Below are positions 5,944-6,396 of a stretch of DNA of 6,396 nucleotides, in pieces. Origin of the DNA: an uncultured Prevotella sp. (GTDB lineage: Bacteria > Bacteroidota > Bacteroidia > Bacteroidales > Bacteroidaceae). The notes below the pieces were generated by a model, which was not told the DNA's origin, ran no database searches, and saw nothing but the letters and a program-made list of their open reading frames with translations. The stretch is from positions 1-6,396 of the forward strand of contig CAKQDG010000114.1 of the NCBI GenBank assembly GCA_934219025.1, written 5' to 3'. How positions within the stretch are numbered: position 1 is the stretch's first letter; each line of letters starts with the position of its first letter. Both the position numbers and the translations under genes were made by a program.

Positions 5944-6396
5944 TTATTTTACGATTCCTTTCTCCAAATATTCTGCGAGATTGCAGCGTACTTTCTGACT
6001 GGCATCCTCGGCAGCTACCTTCGCCATATCGCTCTCTACCATAATCTTCACCAAATCTTCGAAAGAGGTGGTGTTAGGATTCCAGCCGAGTTTGACCTTT
6101 GCCTTGGTTGGGTCGCCCCAAAGGTTGACTACATCGGTAGGACGGTAGAAGTCTGGAGAAACCTCTACGAGGGTCTTGCCGATTAATTCTTCTGGACCCT
6201 CTACGCAGATACCCTTCTCGTTCTCGTCCTTGCCTTCCCACTTCAGTTCGATGCCTACGTAGTGGAAGGCTAACTGGGCAAACTCTCTTACGGAGTGCTG
6301 CTTACCAGTGGCAATCACAAAGTCCTCTGGCTTCTCTGCCTGGAGAATGAGCCACATGCACTCCACGTAATCCTTGGCATAACCCCAGTCACGGAG
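5944..6396 (-). CDS. gmd: GDP-mannose 4,6-dehydratase, C-terminal part (cut by right window edge)
   Basis: The enzyme converts GDP-D-mannose to GDP-4-dehydro-6-deoxy-D-mannose in the cytoplasm, using bound NADP; this is the first committed step to GDP-L-fucose. Only the last 150 residues are present, and the reading frame is open to the window edge, so the start and the Rossmann N-terminus lie outside; the family is usually about 370 residues. The visible part opens with the family signature [11 protein letters not shown] (about 6361-6393). It then has [11 protein letters not shown], where GMDs carry a similar conserved stretch, and later [22 protein letters not shown], close to the C-terminal substrate-binding part of E. 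coli Gmd. An in-frame GTG near 6366 is not a start, because conserved GMD sequence continues upstream of it. The TAA stop is followed after 1 nt by the fcl ATG, so the two genes are probably translationally coupled. Identification is secure; the symbol follows from homology to known Gmd. Confidence 0.95.
   Translation of the reverse strand, partial: LRDWGYAKDYVECMWLILQAEKPEDFVIATGKQHSVREFAQLAFHYVGIELKWEGKDENEKGICVEGPEELIGKTLVEVSPDFYRPTDVVNLWGDPTKAKVKLGWNPNTTSFEDLVKIMVESDMAKVAAEDASQKVRCNLAEYLEKGIVK

Noticed and set aside
1..6396. CRISPR array, tRNA, rRNA, insertion sequence or phage genes
   Set aside because: I saw no regularly spaced repeats, no tRNA-like clover-leaf sequence, no transposase or integrase motifs, and almost all of the window is taken up by polysaccharide genes.

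Overview
The window reads as part of a surface-polysaccharide (capsule or O-antigen) gene cluster from a Bacteroidetes bacterium, most likely a gut or oral Bacteroidales such as Bacteroides or Prevotella/Segatella. The taxonomic guess rests on the protein style (the enlarged GDP-fucose synthase, the single-domain ManC, the flippase with its Ser-Gln-Arg N-terminus) and on the AT-rich leaders with few Shine-Dalgarno sites. It is an inference, not a database result. All credible genes lie on the minus strand, so transcription runs from the high-coordinate end to the low-coordinate end.

In transcription order the genes are: the 3' part of gmd (GDP-mannose 4,6-dehydratase, cut by the right edge); fcl (GDP-L-fucose synthase), 1 nt after it; manC (mannose-1-phosphate guanylyltransferase), about 46 nt further on behind a leader with a strong stem-loop; an unrecognised 78-residue ORF; wzx (flippase); a hexapeptide-repeat acyltransferase; and a GT4-like glycosyltransferase. 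About 54 nt later there may be the first 11 codons of another gene, cut by the left edge. The complete genes are separated by 1 to 46 nt, which fits a single operon. I see no promoter and no convincing intrinsic terminator inside the window.

The logic is coherent. ManC makes GDP-mannose, Gmd converts it to GDP-4-keto-6-deoxymannose, and Fcl converts that to GDP-L-fucose. The glycosyltransferase and acyltransferase would help build and decorate a lipid-linked repeat unit, which Wzx would flip across the inner membrane. Polymerase, initiating transferase, phosphomannomutase and export genes are not in the window. That the polymer contains fucose is inferred from the gene content.

The sequence is compositionally two-part. 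gmd, fcl and most of manC are fairly GC-rich, while everything downstream of the manC 3' end is AT-rich, the usual look of a conserved sugar-nucleotide module joined to a strain-variable specificity region. I did not find a clearly new biological system. The items most worth a second look are the overlapping stem-loops at the manC start, the unrecognised small gene at the composition boundary, and the two insertions in Fcl.
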